16,455 nucleotides of DNA, from positions 1-16,455 of the forward strand of contig CAYYFR010000127.1 in NCBI GenBank assembly GCA_964470865.1. Reading direction: 5' to 3'. The notes under the pieces are model-generated. The model ran no database searches, was not told the DNA's origin, and was given only the letters and a program-made list of their open reading frames with translations. Positions 1 to 5,564 of the stretch are shown here, piece after piece. The stretch's first letter is position 1; each line of letters starts with the position of its first letter. This DNA is from JAEUOS01 sp964470865. Lineage in GTDB: Bacteria; Pseudomonadota; Gammaproteobacteria; Burkholderiales; JAEUOS01. A program made the position numbers and the translations under genes.

Positions 1-134
1 GAGATCACGATGTTCGCACCTTCCACCGTGATTTCCACTTCGCGGCCGGCCGCGAGCTTGGCGATAGCCAAAATTTTTTTCGGGATCGGTAGCGCAACCG
101 AACCACCCCATACGCGCAGCGTGGAAGTGAGCAT
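1..134 (-). CDS. AbrB/MazE-type antitoxin, N-terminal part (cut by window edge)
   Basis: The reverse strand reads an ATG at 134 followed by 44 codons with no stop to the window edge. The peptide starts MLTSTLRVWGGSVALPIPKK and continues with a segment rich in small residues ending near EITVEGANIVI. The pattern of a short strand, W-G-x-S-x-A-x-x-I-P, then a helix, then E-x-x-V is typical of SpoVT/AbrB swapped-hairpin DNA-binding domains, as in MazE and PemI antitoxins. Such antitoxins bind their own promoter and neutralise a toxin normally encoded just downstream, which here would lie outside the window to the left. AAGG lies about 10 bases upstream of the ATG, and a palindrome (158-173) sits in the promoter zone, which fits autoregulation. 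The family assignment is good. The toxin partner is only inferred, and a solitary AbrB-like regulator is also possible. Confidence 0.72.
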   Translation of the reverse strand, partial: MLTSTLRVWGGSVALPIPKKILAIAKLAAGREVEITVEGANIVI

Positions 135-151
135 GGCCCTGCCTTGTTGGA

Positions 152-177
152 AAATGGTGATACGAAAGTATCATTTT
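152..177 (-). promoter_or_regulatory. Palindromic operator upstream of the AbrB/MazE-like gene
   Basis: TGATAC-GAAA-GTATCA (158-173) is a perfect 6-bp inverted repeat with a 4-base spacer. It is flanked by AAAA on the left and TTTT on the right, giving a loosely extended AT-rich dyad. It sits about 24 to 39 bases upstream of the antitoxin-like ATG at 134, the usual place for an autoregulatory operator of a toxin-antitoxin pair. Binding is inferred from position and symmetry only. I could not identify convincing -35 and -10 boxes. Confidence 0.5.
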
Positions 178-324
178 AACGAAATTCGGGTTTTCGGGCA
201 TGCCAAGTCTTGCCCGCACCGAAGCCTGCGACCAAAGCGGTTCAAGTGGTGCCAAAGTCCGATATGTCGTGGACCATCTCCACAGAGTCCGGTGCGCGAA
301 TCGGAGCATCGCACTATTTGTTAG
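178..324. other. Stretch with no recognisable gene
   Basis: No coding region I recognise lies between the antitoxin promoter and the miniature element. One plus-strand frame is open from 180 to the element. If the element and one TTAG copy (113 bp) are removed, this frame joins the RTX frame at 446 in register. The translated stretch before the insertion has no RTX nonapeptides, so it may be degraded or unrelated sequence. Confidence 0.4.
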
Positions 325-433
325 GGAAACACTGAACAAGTCCGTAGGCCGAGAAAGTCGCTGTTGCAAGTTGCTCGATCCAAAAGGCTCTTTTTTCGGA
401 AATCCGAATGCCAGGGACTTGTTCAGCGTTTTC
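325..433. mobile_element. IS5-type miniature inverted-repeat element (MITE), 109 bp
   Basis: The left end GGAAACACTGAACAAGTCC (325-343) is repeated in inverse orientation at the right end (415-433, read in reverse as GAAAACGCTGAACAAGTCC) with 17 of 19 positions matching. The pair is bracketed by the direct repeat TTAG at 321-324 and 434-437. A 4-bp YTAR-type target duplication is characteristic of the IS5 group. The 71 internal bases hold no transposase, so this is a non-autonomous element that would need a transposase supplied elsewhere. It ends 12 bases before the RTX remnant. The repeats and target duplication are read directly. The IS5 assignment is inferred from the target duplication and general end structure. 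Confidence 0.82.
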
Positions 434-445
434 TTAGCCTGCTTC

Positions 446-864
446 GACGCAGGCGCCAACACCTTGAGCGGATTGGCCGGCAACGATACCTACTATGCGG
501 CGCGCGGCATGGGGCCCGACACGGTAGTGGAGAACGACAGCACCTCGGGCAATACCGACGTGGCGCAATTCCTCGCGGGCGTCGCCACCAATCAGGTCTG
601 GTTTCGGCAAGTGAGCAACGATCTTGAAGCCAGCATTGTCGGTACGGCTGACAAGTTCTTTTTCCAGAACTGGTACTCGGACAGTCAATACCACGTCGAC
701 AGTTCACGACCACCGACGGCAGCAAGACCCTGCTCGATTCGCAGGTGCACAACCCGGTCAATGCGATGGCTGCGCTTTCGGCGACACCGCCGGCATCGAC
801 AAACCTGCCCACCGACTCGAGCTACGACGCGCTCCGATCGATGATCGCGGCGAATTGGCAATAG
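446..864 (+). pseudogene. RTX (haemolysin-type calcium-binding) protein, C-terminal remnant with frameshift
   Basis: The frame starting at 446 reads DAGANTLSGLAGNDTYY, an RTX-like nonapeptide (G-x-x-G-N-D), then a beta-rich segment ending VWFRQVSNDLEASIVGTADKF and FFQNWYSDSQYHVD, which is typical of the domain following RTX repeats. At about 700 the reading frame jumps. The natural continuation, QFTTTDGSKTLLDSQVHN, then a run ending ALRSMIAANWQ, lies in the +1 frame (from 700) and stops with TAG at 862-864. One lost C in a GAC-CAG context explains the shift. Family members are secreted calcium-binding proteins of hundreds to thousands of residues, usually exported by a type I system. Only about 140 codons remain here, with no start or upstream repeats. 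The miniature element lies immediately upstream and may have helped inactivate the gene, but that is inference. Confidence 0.75.
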
Positions 865-923
865 AGTGAAGGTTGGCGATGGTTTTCGCTTAGGTGGAAT
901 GGAGATTGCAGGAGCAGGAAACA

Positions 924-945
924 GCAGACTTCGTGAGAAGTCTGC
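924..945. repeat. Perfect 9-bp stem-loop in the intergenic region
   Basis: GCAGACTTC (924-932), loop GTGA, GAAGTCTGC (937-945). On the minus strand the stem is followed by TGTTTCC, so it could weakly terminate transcription of the hydrolase gene ending at 1044, about 100 bases upstream in that direction. There is no real T-run on either side, so a role as terminator is uncertain. It directly abuts the degraded palindromic repeat at 946-1022 and may be part of the same repeat unit. Confidence 0.45.
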
Positions 946-1022
946 CATTCCCGAGTAGTCGGAAATCCAGGTTCTTTGCGTAGCAATGGCCTGGATACCC
1001 GCATACGCGAGGGTGACAAACG
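946..1022. repeat. Degraded dispersed intergenic palindromic repeat
   Basis: The left arm (946-971, CATTCCCGAG then GGAAATCCAGG) and the right arm (989-1022, GGCCTGGATACCCGC then ATACGCGAGGGTGAC) are imperfect inverted copies around a short centre containing TTTGCGTAGCAA. The arms resemble the common proteobacterial intergenic repeat built on CTGGATTCCCGC, N, CGGGAATGAC. Mismatches suggest an old copy. Apart from this and the stem-loop next to it, the 865-1043 interval between the RTX remnant and the hydrolase gene shows no gene. Confidence 0.5.
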
Positions 1023-1043
1023 CTCACGCAGGTGCCTGTCAGC

Positions 1044-2129
1044 CTAAGTAAGTGTGAAGCGGATCACGCCATCCGCGCCGGTCGTCGAGCTGACCTTGCC
1101 CTCCCCACGCAGGTAGTGCAAATGCGCCAGCGCTTCGCCAATCGCAAACGTGGTCTGGTGTGCATCGAGCTCGCGATTGAACATCAGCGGAATGATGTCG
1201 GCGGCGCTGCATGGTGCATCGCAAGCCGCCAGCGTTTCCGCCAGGCGCGCCGCGTGGTGCGCGCGCAACTGGCCGACCCGCTCATGCGCGCCGCGAAACA
1301 GCCGGCCGTGGGAGGGCAGCACCAGCACATCGGCCGGCAGGCTTTCATAGAGGTCGAGCGCATCGAGAAACCATTGCAGCGCATTGGCCTGCGGCTCGTT
1401 GGGCCAGACGCCGACGTTCGTCGAGATGCGCGGCAACAGCATGTCGCCGGCGATCACCATGTTGAGCGCGGGACAAAACAGCGATGCATGCTCGGATGAA
1501 TGGCCGAAGCCGCAGTGCACTTGCCAGGCGCGGCCGCCGATGGTGAGCGTGTCGCCGGCACGCATGCGATCGAAGGTCAGTGGCACCGATGGCACCAGGG
1601 TCTTGAAGTAGCTCTTGCGGTTTTCGCGGATTTCCTCGCACATGGCCTCCGACAGTCCGTGGCGCCGGAAATGCTCGACCTGCGCATCGTTGTCAAAGCC
1701 GCTCATGCCGCTCTGGATGACCCGTCCCCACAGGTATTCGCCTGCGGTGGCGGTCAGGCGGCAGCCGTGGTCGGCGAAGCGACTGCACAGCCAGTCGGCG
1801 TTGCCGATGTGGTCGGGGTGGGCATGGGTGATGATCACCCGCTTGATCGGGCGGCCTTCAAGGCCTGTTACGAAAATGGTTTCCCAGGCATCGCGCGTAG
1901 GCTTCAAGCCAACGCCGCAATCGACCGCACTCCAGCAGGGGACACCGTCGATTGTGTCGGCCAAAAGCCACAGGTTGATGTGGTCCAGCGCGAACGGCAG
2001 TTTCATGCGCAACCAGCGCACGCCCGGGGCGACCTCGATGGTTTCACCCGGCTCGGGAATGCGCGGGAAGGGGTATGTGAGCGCCGCTTCCTCGGGGCGC
2101 TCGGCTTTGCTCTGCATCACGGCAGCCAT
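1044..2129 (-). CDS. Metallo-beta-lactamase-fold hydrolase
   Basis: This is a 361-residue protein of the MBL superfamily. The zinc-binding signature T-H-A-H-P-D-H-I-G covers residues 101-109 (ligands H102, H104, D106, H107). Further ligands fit G-H-S-S-E-H at 209-214, D229 in IAGDM, and H274 in LPSHG. The region after residue 280 is a helical C-terminal extension common in larger cytoplasmic MBL hydrolases. No signal peptide is visible. The frame stays open well upstream across the regulator gene. I chose the ATG at 2129 because GGAAAG lies 9 bases ahead of it; ATG 2117 is an alternative without a clear ribosome site. The start sits only about 15 bases from a LiuR-like palindrome, so it is probably co-regulated with the acyl-CoA operon. 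It is likely a thioester or ester hydrolase, but the substrate is unknown. Confidence 0.85.
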   Translation of the reverse strand: MAAVMQSKAERPEEAALTYPFPRIPEPGETIEVAPGVRWLRMKLPFALDHINLWLLADTIDGVPCWSAVDCGVGLKPTRDAWETIFVTGLEGRPIKRVIITHAHPDHIGNADWLCSRFADHGCRLTATAGEYLWGRVIQSGMSGFDNDAQVEHFRRHGLSEAMCEEIRENRKSYFKTLVPSVPLTFDRMRAGDTLTIGGRAWQVHCGFGHSSEHASLFCPALNMVIAGDMLLPRISTNVGVWPNEPQANALQWFLDALDLYESLPADVLVLPSHGRLFRGAHERVGQLRAHHAARLAETLAACDAPCSAADIIPLMFNRELDAHQTTFAIGEALAHLHYLRGEGKVSSTTGADGVIRFTLT

Positions 2130-2143
2130 TTGGGTACACTTTC

Positions 2144-2157
2144 CGTTTACGTAAACG
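2144..2157. promoter_or_regulatory. LiuR-like operator 1 (divergent region)
   Basis: CGTTTACGTAAACG is a perfect 14-bp palindrome in the gap between the MBL hydrolase gene (start 2129, minus) and the MerR regulator gene (start 2241, plus). The same core recurs at 2668-2687 with longer arms. From memory, LiuR-type MerR regulators of branched-chain amino acid genes use TTTACGT/ACGTAAA-like dyads, which fits. Its place just ahead of the hydrolase start suggests repression of that gene. An effect on the regulator's own promoter is possible but not shown. Confidence 0.72.
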
Positions 2158-2240
2158 TCACCCCTGATTCTCTCATGCGGGGCGCTGCCGCAAGATAGGC
2201 GGGCCGCCCGGCAACAACAACTCGGGTTTTCAATTTCAGC

Positions 2241-2639
2241 TTGAGCCAGACCTACACCATCACCGAACTGTCGCGTGAATTCGACATCACGCCGCGCGCC
2301 ATCCGCTTCTATGAAGACCAGGGGCTGCTTGCGCCTTTGCGCGAGGGTTCGGGCAAGAGCCGGGTCTACACCACGCGCGACCGCACGCGCCTGAAGCTCA
2401 CGCTGCGCGGCAAGCGCCTCGGGCTCACGCTGTCGGACATACGCGAACTGATCGACATGTACGAAAGCCCGCGCGATGAAGCCGCGCAACTGGCGAAATT
2501 CCTGCAGGTGCTGGGCACGCACCGCGCACAACTGGAGCAGCAGCAGGTCGATATCGAGGCGCAGTTGAAGGAAATCGGCGCTTTCGAAAGCCAGTGCAGG
2601 AAGCGCCTGGGCGAAAAAAGCGGGCGGCGCGGTGGCTGA
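2241..2639 (+). CDS. liuR: MerR-family transcriptional regulator, LiuR-like
   Basis: This 132-residue protein has an N-terminal winged helix-turn-helix: YTITELSREFDITPRAIRFY (residues 5-24) followed by E-D-Q-G-L-L and the wing R41-V-Y. Residues 60-75 (R-L-G-L-T-L-S-D-I-R-E-L) are the standard MerR second helix pair, and residues 85-125 look like the dimerising coiled coil. There is no cysteine-rich metal loop, so metal sensing is unlikely. MerR proteins of this size beside isovaleryl-CoA dehydrogenase genes are known as LiuR, a repressor of leucine and isovalerate breakdown responding to pathway acyl-CoA intermediates. The start is TTG at 2241: an in-frame stop lies at 2196-2198 with no ATG or GTG between. 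The ribosome site is weak. Palindromes on both sides of the gene suggest it controls both flanking transcription units. Confidence 0.85.
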   Translation: MSQTYTITELSREFDITPRAIRFYEDQGLLAPLREGSGKSRVYTTRDRTRLKLTLRGKRLGLTLSDIRELIDMYESPRDEAAQLAKFLQVLGTHRAQLEQQQVDIEAQLKEIGAFESQCRKRLGEKSGRRGG

Positions 2640-2666
2640 TCGGCGAACGGGCCGGGCGGCGGGAGG

Positions 2667-2695
2667 TTGACGTTTACGTAAACGTCACGTAGATT
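2667..2695 (+). promoter_or_regulatory. Sigma-70-type promoter of the acyl-CoA operon with embedded operator
   Basis: TTGACG (2667-2672) and TAGATT (2690-2695) are separated by 17 bases, a good -35/-10 pair. The 20-bp palindrome at 2668-2687 covers the -35 box and nearly the whole spacer. A regulator bound there would block RNA polymerase, or, in the MerR manner, act on the spacer. The predicted start of transcription is near 2702, giving a leader of about 40 bases before the thioesterase ATG at 2741. Confidence 0.72.
2668..2687. promoter_or_regulatory. LiuR-like operator 2
   Basis: TGACGTTTACGTAAACGTCA is a perfect 20-bp palindrome lying within the promoter of the plus-strand operon and 28 bases after the regulator gene's stop codon. 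It shares its 14-base core exactly with the site at 2144-2157. It is very likely the main control site of the isovaleryl-CoA dehydrogenase operon by the adjacent MerR protein. This rests on sequence identity of the two sites and position. Confidence 0.8.
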
Positions 2696-2740
2696 GCATT
2701 CCCCGCATCGACATCCGCGCTTTCCGCGTCGCAACTCGCC

Positions 2741-3214
2741 ATGCATTCTTCTCCCTCCCCCGTGTTCACGGCCGCCGACGCCGGCTATGCCGAACGCGTG
2801 CGCGACAGCTTTGCACGCCAGCCGGCAATGCACCTGATCGGCGCGTCGATCACCGCGATCGAGCCGGGTTACTGCGAAGTCACCCTGCCGCACAAAGAGG
2901 GCCTGACCCAGCAGCACGGCTTCATCCACGGCGGCATCACCGGCATGATCGCCGACAGCGCGGCGGGCTATGCGGCGTTCTCGCTGATGCCGGCCGATTG
3001 CAGCCCGCTCACCGTCGAATACAAGATCAACATGCTGAACCCCGCGCATGGCCAGACACTGGTGGCGCGCGCGCGCGTGATCAAGTCCGGCAAGACGCTG
3101 GTCATCACCCAGGGCGATGTGTTCGCCGTCAAGGACGGCAGCGAGAAGCTGTGCGCTACCATGCAGCAGACCCTGATCGTGATGCGCGGTGTGGCCGATA
3201 CTCGCCGCGTTTGA
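2741..3214 (+). CDS. PaaI-family hot-dog thioesterase
   Basis: This 157-residue single hot-dog domain protein has the family hallmark H-G-G at 63-65, followed by I-A-D ending at D72, which by comparison with PaaI is the likely catalytic acid. The strand pattern L-T-V-E-Y-K-I-N-M-L-N-P (90-101) is the typical second half of the fold. These enzymes hydrolyse acyl-CoA or aryl-CoA thioesters in the cytoplasm. In this setting the protein probably recovers CoA from stalled or excess acyl-CoA intermediates of the following dehydrogenase. It is the first gene of the operon, about 40 bases after the predicted start of transcription, with no strong ribosome site ahead of the ATG. It ends 26 bases before the isovaleryl-CoA dehydrogenase gene. 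The substrate is not readable from sequence. Confidence 0.85.
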   Translation: MHSSPSPVFTAADAGYAERVRDSFARQPAMHLIGASITAIEPGYCEVTLPHKEGLTQQHGFIHGGITGMIADSAAGYAAFSLMPADCSPLTVEYKINMLNPAHGQTLVARARVIKSGKTLVITQGDVFAVKDGSEKLCATMQQTLIVMRGVADTRRV

Positions 3215-3240
3215 GCACGGCCTGCCCGCAAGGAATCCAC

Positions 3241-4419
3241 ATGCTAAACCTGAACGCCCTCACCTTCAACCATTCCGACGAAGTGCGTGCCCTGCGCGAA
3301 AGCCTGCAGGATTTTGTCTCCAAAGAAATCACGCCACGCGCCGCCGAGATCGACCGCTCCAACCAGTTTCCGATGGACCTGTGGAAAAAGCTCGGCGATC
3401 TGGGCGTGCTGGGCATGACCGTCGACGAGGAATACGGCGGCACGCAGATGGGCTACCTGGCGCACATCATCGCAATGGAGGAAATCTCGCGCGGCTCGGC
3501 CTCGGTCGGCCTGTCTTACGGCGCGCATTCCAACCTGTGCGTGAACCAGATCCGCCGCAATGGCAGCGATGCGCAGAAGCGCAAGTACCTGCCGGGCCTG
3601 ATTTCGGGGGAACAGGTGGGGGCGCTGGCGATGAGCGAGCCGGGCGCCGGCTCGGATGTGGTGGGCATGCGCACGCGTGCCGACTGGAAGGGCGAGCGCT
3701 GGGTGCTCAACGGCAACAAGATGTGGATCACCAACGGGCCCGATGCCGATACTCTGGTGGTGTATGCCAAGAACGACCTCGAAGCCGGTCCGCGCGGCAT
3801 CACCGCATTCCTGATCGAAAAGGGCATGCCGGGCTTTTCCACCGCGCAAAAGCTCGACAAGCTGGGCATGCGCGGCTCCAACACCTGCGAACTGGTGTTC
3901 CAGGATTGCGCGGTGCCGGCGGAGAATGTTCTGGGTGGTTTGGGCCGCGGCGTCAACGTGCTCATGAGCGGGCTCGACTACGAGCGTGCGGTACTGGCAG
4001 GCGGCCCGCTTGGCATCATGGCGGCTTGCCTCGATGTCACCGTGCCCTACCTGCATGAGCGCAAGCAGTTCGGCCAGCCGATCGGCGAATTCCAGCTGAT
4101 GCAGGGCAAGCTGGCCGACATGTATTCCACCTGGTCGGCCTGCCGCGCCTATGCCTATGCGGTGGGCGAGGCGCTCGATCGCGGCAGCCTCACCGGTACC
4201 GCCGCCCGCAAGGATTGCGCCGGTGTGATTCTCTACACCGCCGAAAAGGCCACCTGGATGGCGGGCGAGGCGATCCAGGCGCTGGGCGGCGTAGGCTACA
4301 CCTACGACTATCCCGCCGGGCGCCTGTGGCGCGATGCCAAGCTCTATGAAATCGGCGCCGGCACGTCCGAAATCCGGCGCATGCTGATCGGGCGCGAATT
4401 GTTTGCCGAGACCAGGTAG
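3241..4419 (+). CDS. liuA: Isovaleryl-CoA dehydrogenase
   Basis: This 392-residue FAD enzyme oxidises isovaleryl-CoA to 3-methylcrotonyl-CoA in leucine breakdown, passing electrons to electron-transfer flavoprotein. It has the complete acyl-CoA dehydrogenase layout: N-terminal helical domain, FAD/substrate motif ALAMSEPGAGSDV (from about 128), W-I-T-N-G (162-166), and the C-terminal helical domain with QALGGVGYTYDYPAGRLWRD. The diagnostic point is the catalytic base. SGLDYERAVLAGGPLG places Glu248 where isovaleryl-CoA dehydrogenases carry it. The position used by other family members reads G-A-G-T-S-E-I-R, with glycine in place of glutamate. A ribosome site AAGGA lies 6 bases before the ATG. 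It is second in the operon, 26 bases after the thioesterase gene. Confidence in the enzyme class is high. A related branched acyl-CoA substrate cannot be excluded. Confidence 0.93.
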   Translation: MLNLNALTFNHSDEVRALRESLQDFVSKEITPRAAEIDRSNQFPMDLWKKLGDLGVLGMTVDEEYGGTQMGYLAHIIAMEEISRGSASVGLSYGAHSNLCVNQIRRNGSDAQKRKYLPGLISGEQVGALAMSEPGAGSDVVGMRTRADWKGERWVLNGNKMWITNGPDADTLVVYAKNDLEAGPRGITAFLIEKGMPGFSTAQKLDKLGMRGSNTCELVFQDCAVPAENVLGGLGRGVNVLMSGLDYERAVLAGGPLGIMAACLDVTVPYLHERKQFGQPIGEFQLMQGKLADMYSTWSACRAYAYAVGEALDRGSLTGTAARKDCAGVILYTAEKATWMAGEAIQALGGVGYTYDYPAGRLWRDAKLYEIGAGTSEIRRMLIGRELFAETR

Positions 4420-4485
4420 GCGCCCTGCATGGCTGATCTGATCCAGACCTGTCGCGGTAGCGTCGCGCAGCGGCATTGAATCCGC

Positions 4486-5148
4486 ATGCGTTCACTCGAA
4501 ACCCTGTTCGACAACAACCGTGCCTGGGTGGCGGATGTCACGCGTGAAGACCCCGACTTTTTCATGCGCCTGGCGCACCAGCAAAGCCCGCAGTACCTGT
4601 GGATCGGCTGCTCGGATTCGCGCGTGCCGGCCAACCAGATCATCGGCCTGGCGCCGGGCGAGGTGTTCGTCCATCGCAACATTGCCAATGTGGTGGTGCA
4701 CACCGACCTGAACTGCCTGTCGGTGATCGAATTCGCGGTGGACTTGCTGCATGTGCGGCACATCATCGTCTGCGGGCACTATGGCTGCTCCGGCGTGCAC
4801 GCCGCGCTGATCGGGCGCAAGGTCGGCCTGGCCGACAACTGGCTGCGGCACATACAGGATGTGGGCGAAAAGCATGGCACCTATCTCGGTTCGATCAGCG
4901 CCGAAGCGAACAAGCACGATGCCCTGTGCGAATTAAACGTGATGGAACAGGTGAAAAACGTCTGTCAGACCACCGCAGTGCGCGATGCCTGGGCACGCGG
5001 TCAGTCGCTGGCCGTGCATGGATGGATCTACGGCGTCGACAACGGTCTGTTGCGTGACCTCGAAGCCTCGGTTGATGGCGCCGGCACGGCCTTGCCGGTA
5101 TTGGCTGCGGCGCTGGCACGGCTGCGTGATCGCGCGCGGCCGGCATGA
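4486..5148 (+). CDS. can: Beta-class carbonic anhydrase
   Basis: This 220-residue enzyme interconverts CO2 and bicarbonate in the cytoplasm. All four beta-class metal or switch residues are present at the same numbering as E. coli Can: C42 and D44 in W-I-G-C-S-D-S-R, H98 and C101 in C-G-H-Y-G-C. R46 completes the catalytic dyad with D44. The length matches the family. It lies 66 bases after the isovaleryl-CoA dehydrogenase gene, and its stop overlaps the next start by four bases (ATGA). Leucine breakdown needs bicarbonate for methylcrotonyl-CoA carboxylase, which would explain its place in the operon, but no carboxylase subunit gene lies within this window. Function is secure. The pathway link is inference. 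Confidence 0.93.
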   Translation: MRSLETLFDNNRAWVADVTREDPDFFMRLAHQQSPQYLWIGCSDSRVPANQIIGLAPGEVFVHRNIANVVVHTDLNCLSVIEFAVDLLHVRHIIVCGHYGCSGVHAALIGRKVGLADNWLRHIQDVGEKHGTYLGSISAEANKHDALCELNVMEQVKNVCQTTAVRDAWARGQSLAVHGWIYGVDNGLLRDLEASVDGAGTALPVLAAALARLRDRARPA

Positions 5149-5552
5149 TCGCGATTGGCGAAACGGCGCTGCGCGTCAAGCACATCACGCTTGCCGATAT
5201 CCGCACCTTTGCCACCCTGTGCGAGGACATGAATCCCCTGCACCATGACCCCGAGTATGCCGCTGCCACGCGCTTCGGCGGCATCATCGCCTGCGGCCCC
5301 CATTACCTCTCGCTGTTGATGGGCGTGCTGGCAAGCCACTACACACAGCACGGCCCGCAGGTGGGCATCGAGTTCCAGGTAAACCTGATCAAACCGGTGC
5401 GCCCCGGGGATACAATCGAATTGAAATGGGTCGTGACCCAGATCGAGCCCAAGTCGCGAGGCAACATCGTTACACTCGACGGCAGCATCACCAACCAGTC
5501 AGGTGAGGTAGTGCTCACTACAGTTGGCAAAATCATGACCTTCAATCAGTAG
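5145..5552 (+). CDS. MaoC-like (R)-specific enoyl-CoA hydratase domain protein
   Basis: This 135-residue hot-dog protein has the hydratase 2 motif C-E-D-M-N-P-L-H-H-D at 26-35. Asp28 and His33 correspond to the Asp/His catalytic pair of PhaJ-type (R)-enoyl-CoA hydratases, and F-G-G-I-I-A-C-G (44-51) completes the active-site region. It probably hydrates or dehydrates a 2-enoyl-CoA in the cytoplasm. The ATG overlaps the carbonic anhydrase stop by four bases, implying coupled translation. It ends 12 bases before the thiolase gene. Together with the neighbouring thiolase it could complete a short beta-oxidation module or supply polyhydroxyalkanoate precursors. The true acyl chain is unknown. Confidence 0.85.
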   Translation: MIAIGETALRVKHITLADIRTFATLCEDMNPLHHDPEYAAATRFGGIIACGPHYLSLLMGVLASHYTQHGPQVGIEFQVNLIKPVRPGDTIELKWVVTQIEPKSRGNIVTLDGSITNQSGEVVLTTVGKIMTFNQ

Positions 5553-5564
5553 AAAGGAATCAAC

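Noticed and set aside
200..844. A single intact gene from 200 through the RTX region
   Set aside because: Only part of the frame has RTX character, it reads through the miniature element, and the true C-terminus is in another frame after about 700.
2130..2531. N-terminal extension of the MBL hydrolase across the regulator gene
   Set aside because: The frame is open but antisense to the MerR gene, lacks domain content, and a good start with a ribosome site is at 2129.
3244..4476. Long minus-strand open frame opposite the isovaleryl-CoA dehydrogenase gene
   Set aside because: It is a GC-rich shadow. The plus strand encodes a complete, motif-bearing dehydrogenase, and the antisense translation shows no known family.
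4420..4485. Weak hairpin (CTGTCGCG with CGCGCAG) before the carbonic anhydrase gene
   Set aside because: It has a bulge, a short stem and no T-run; too weak to call a regulatory element.
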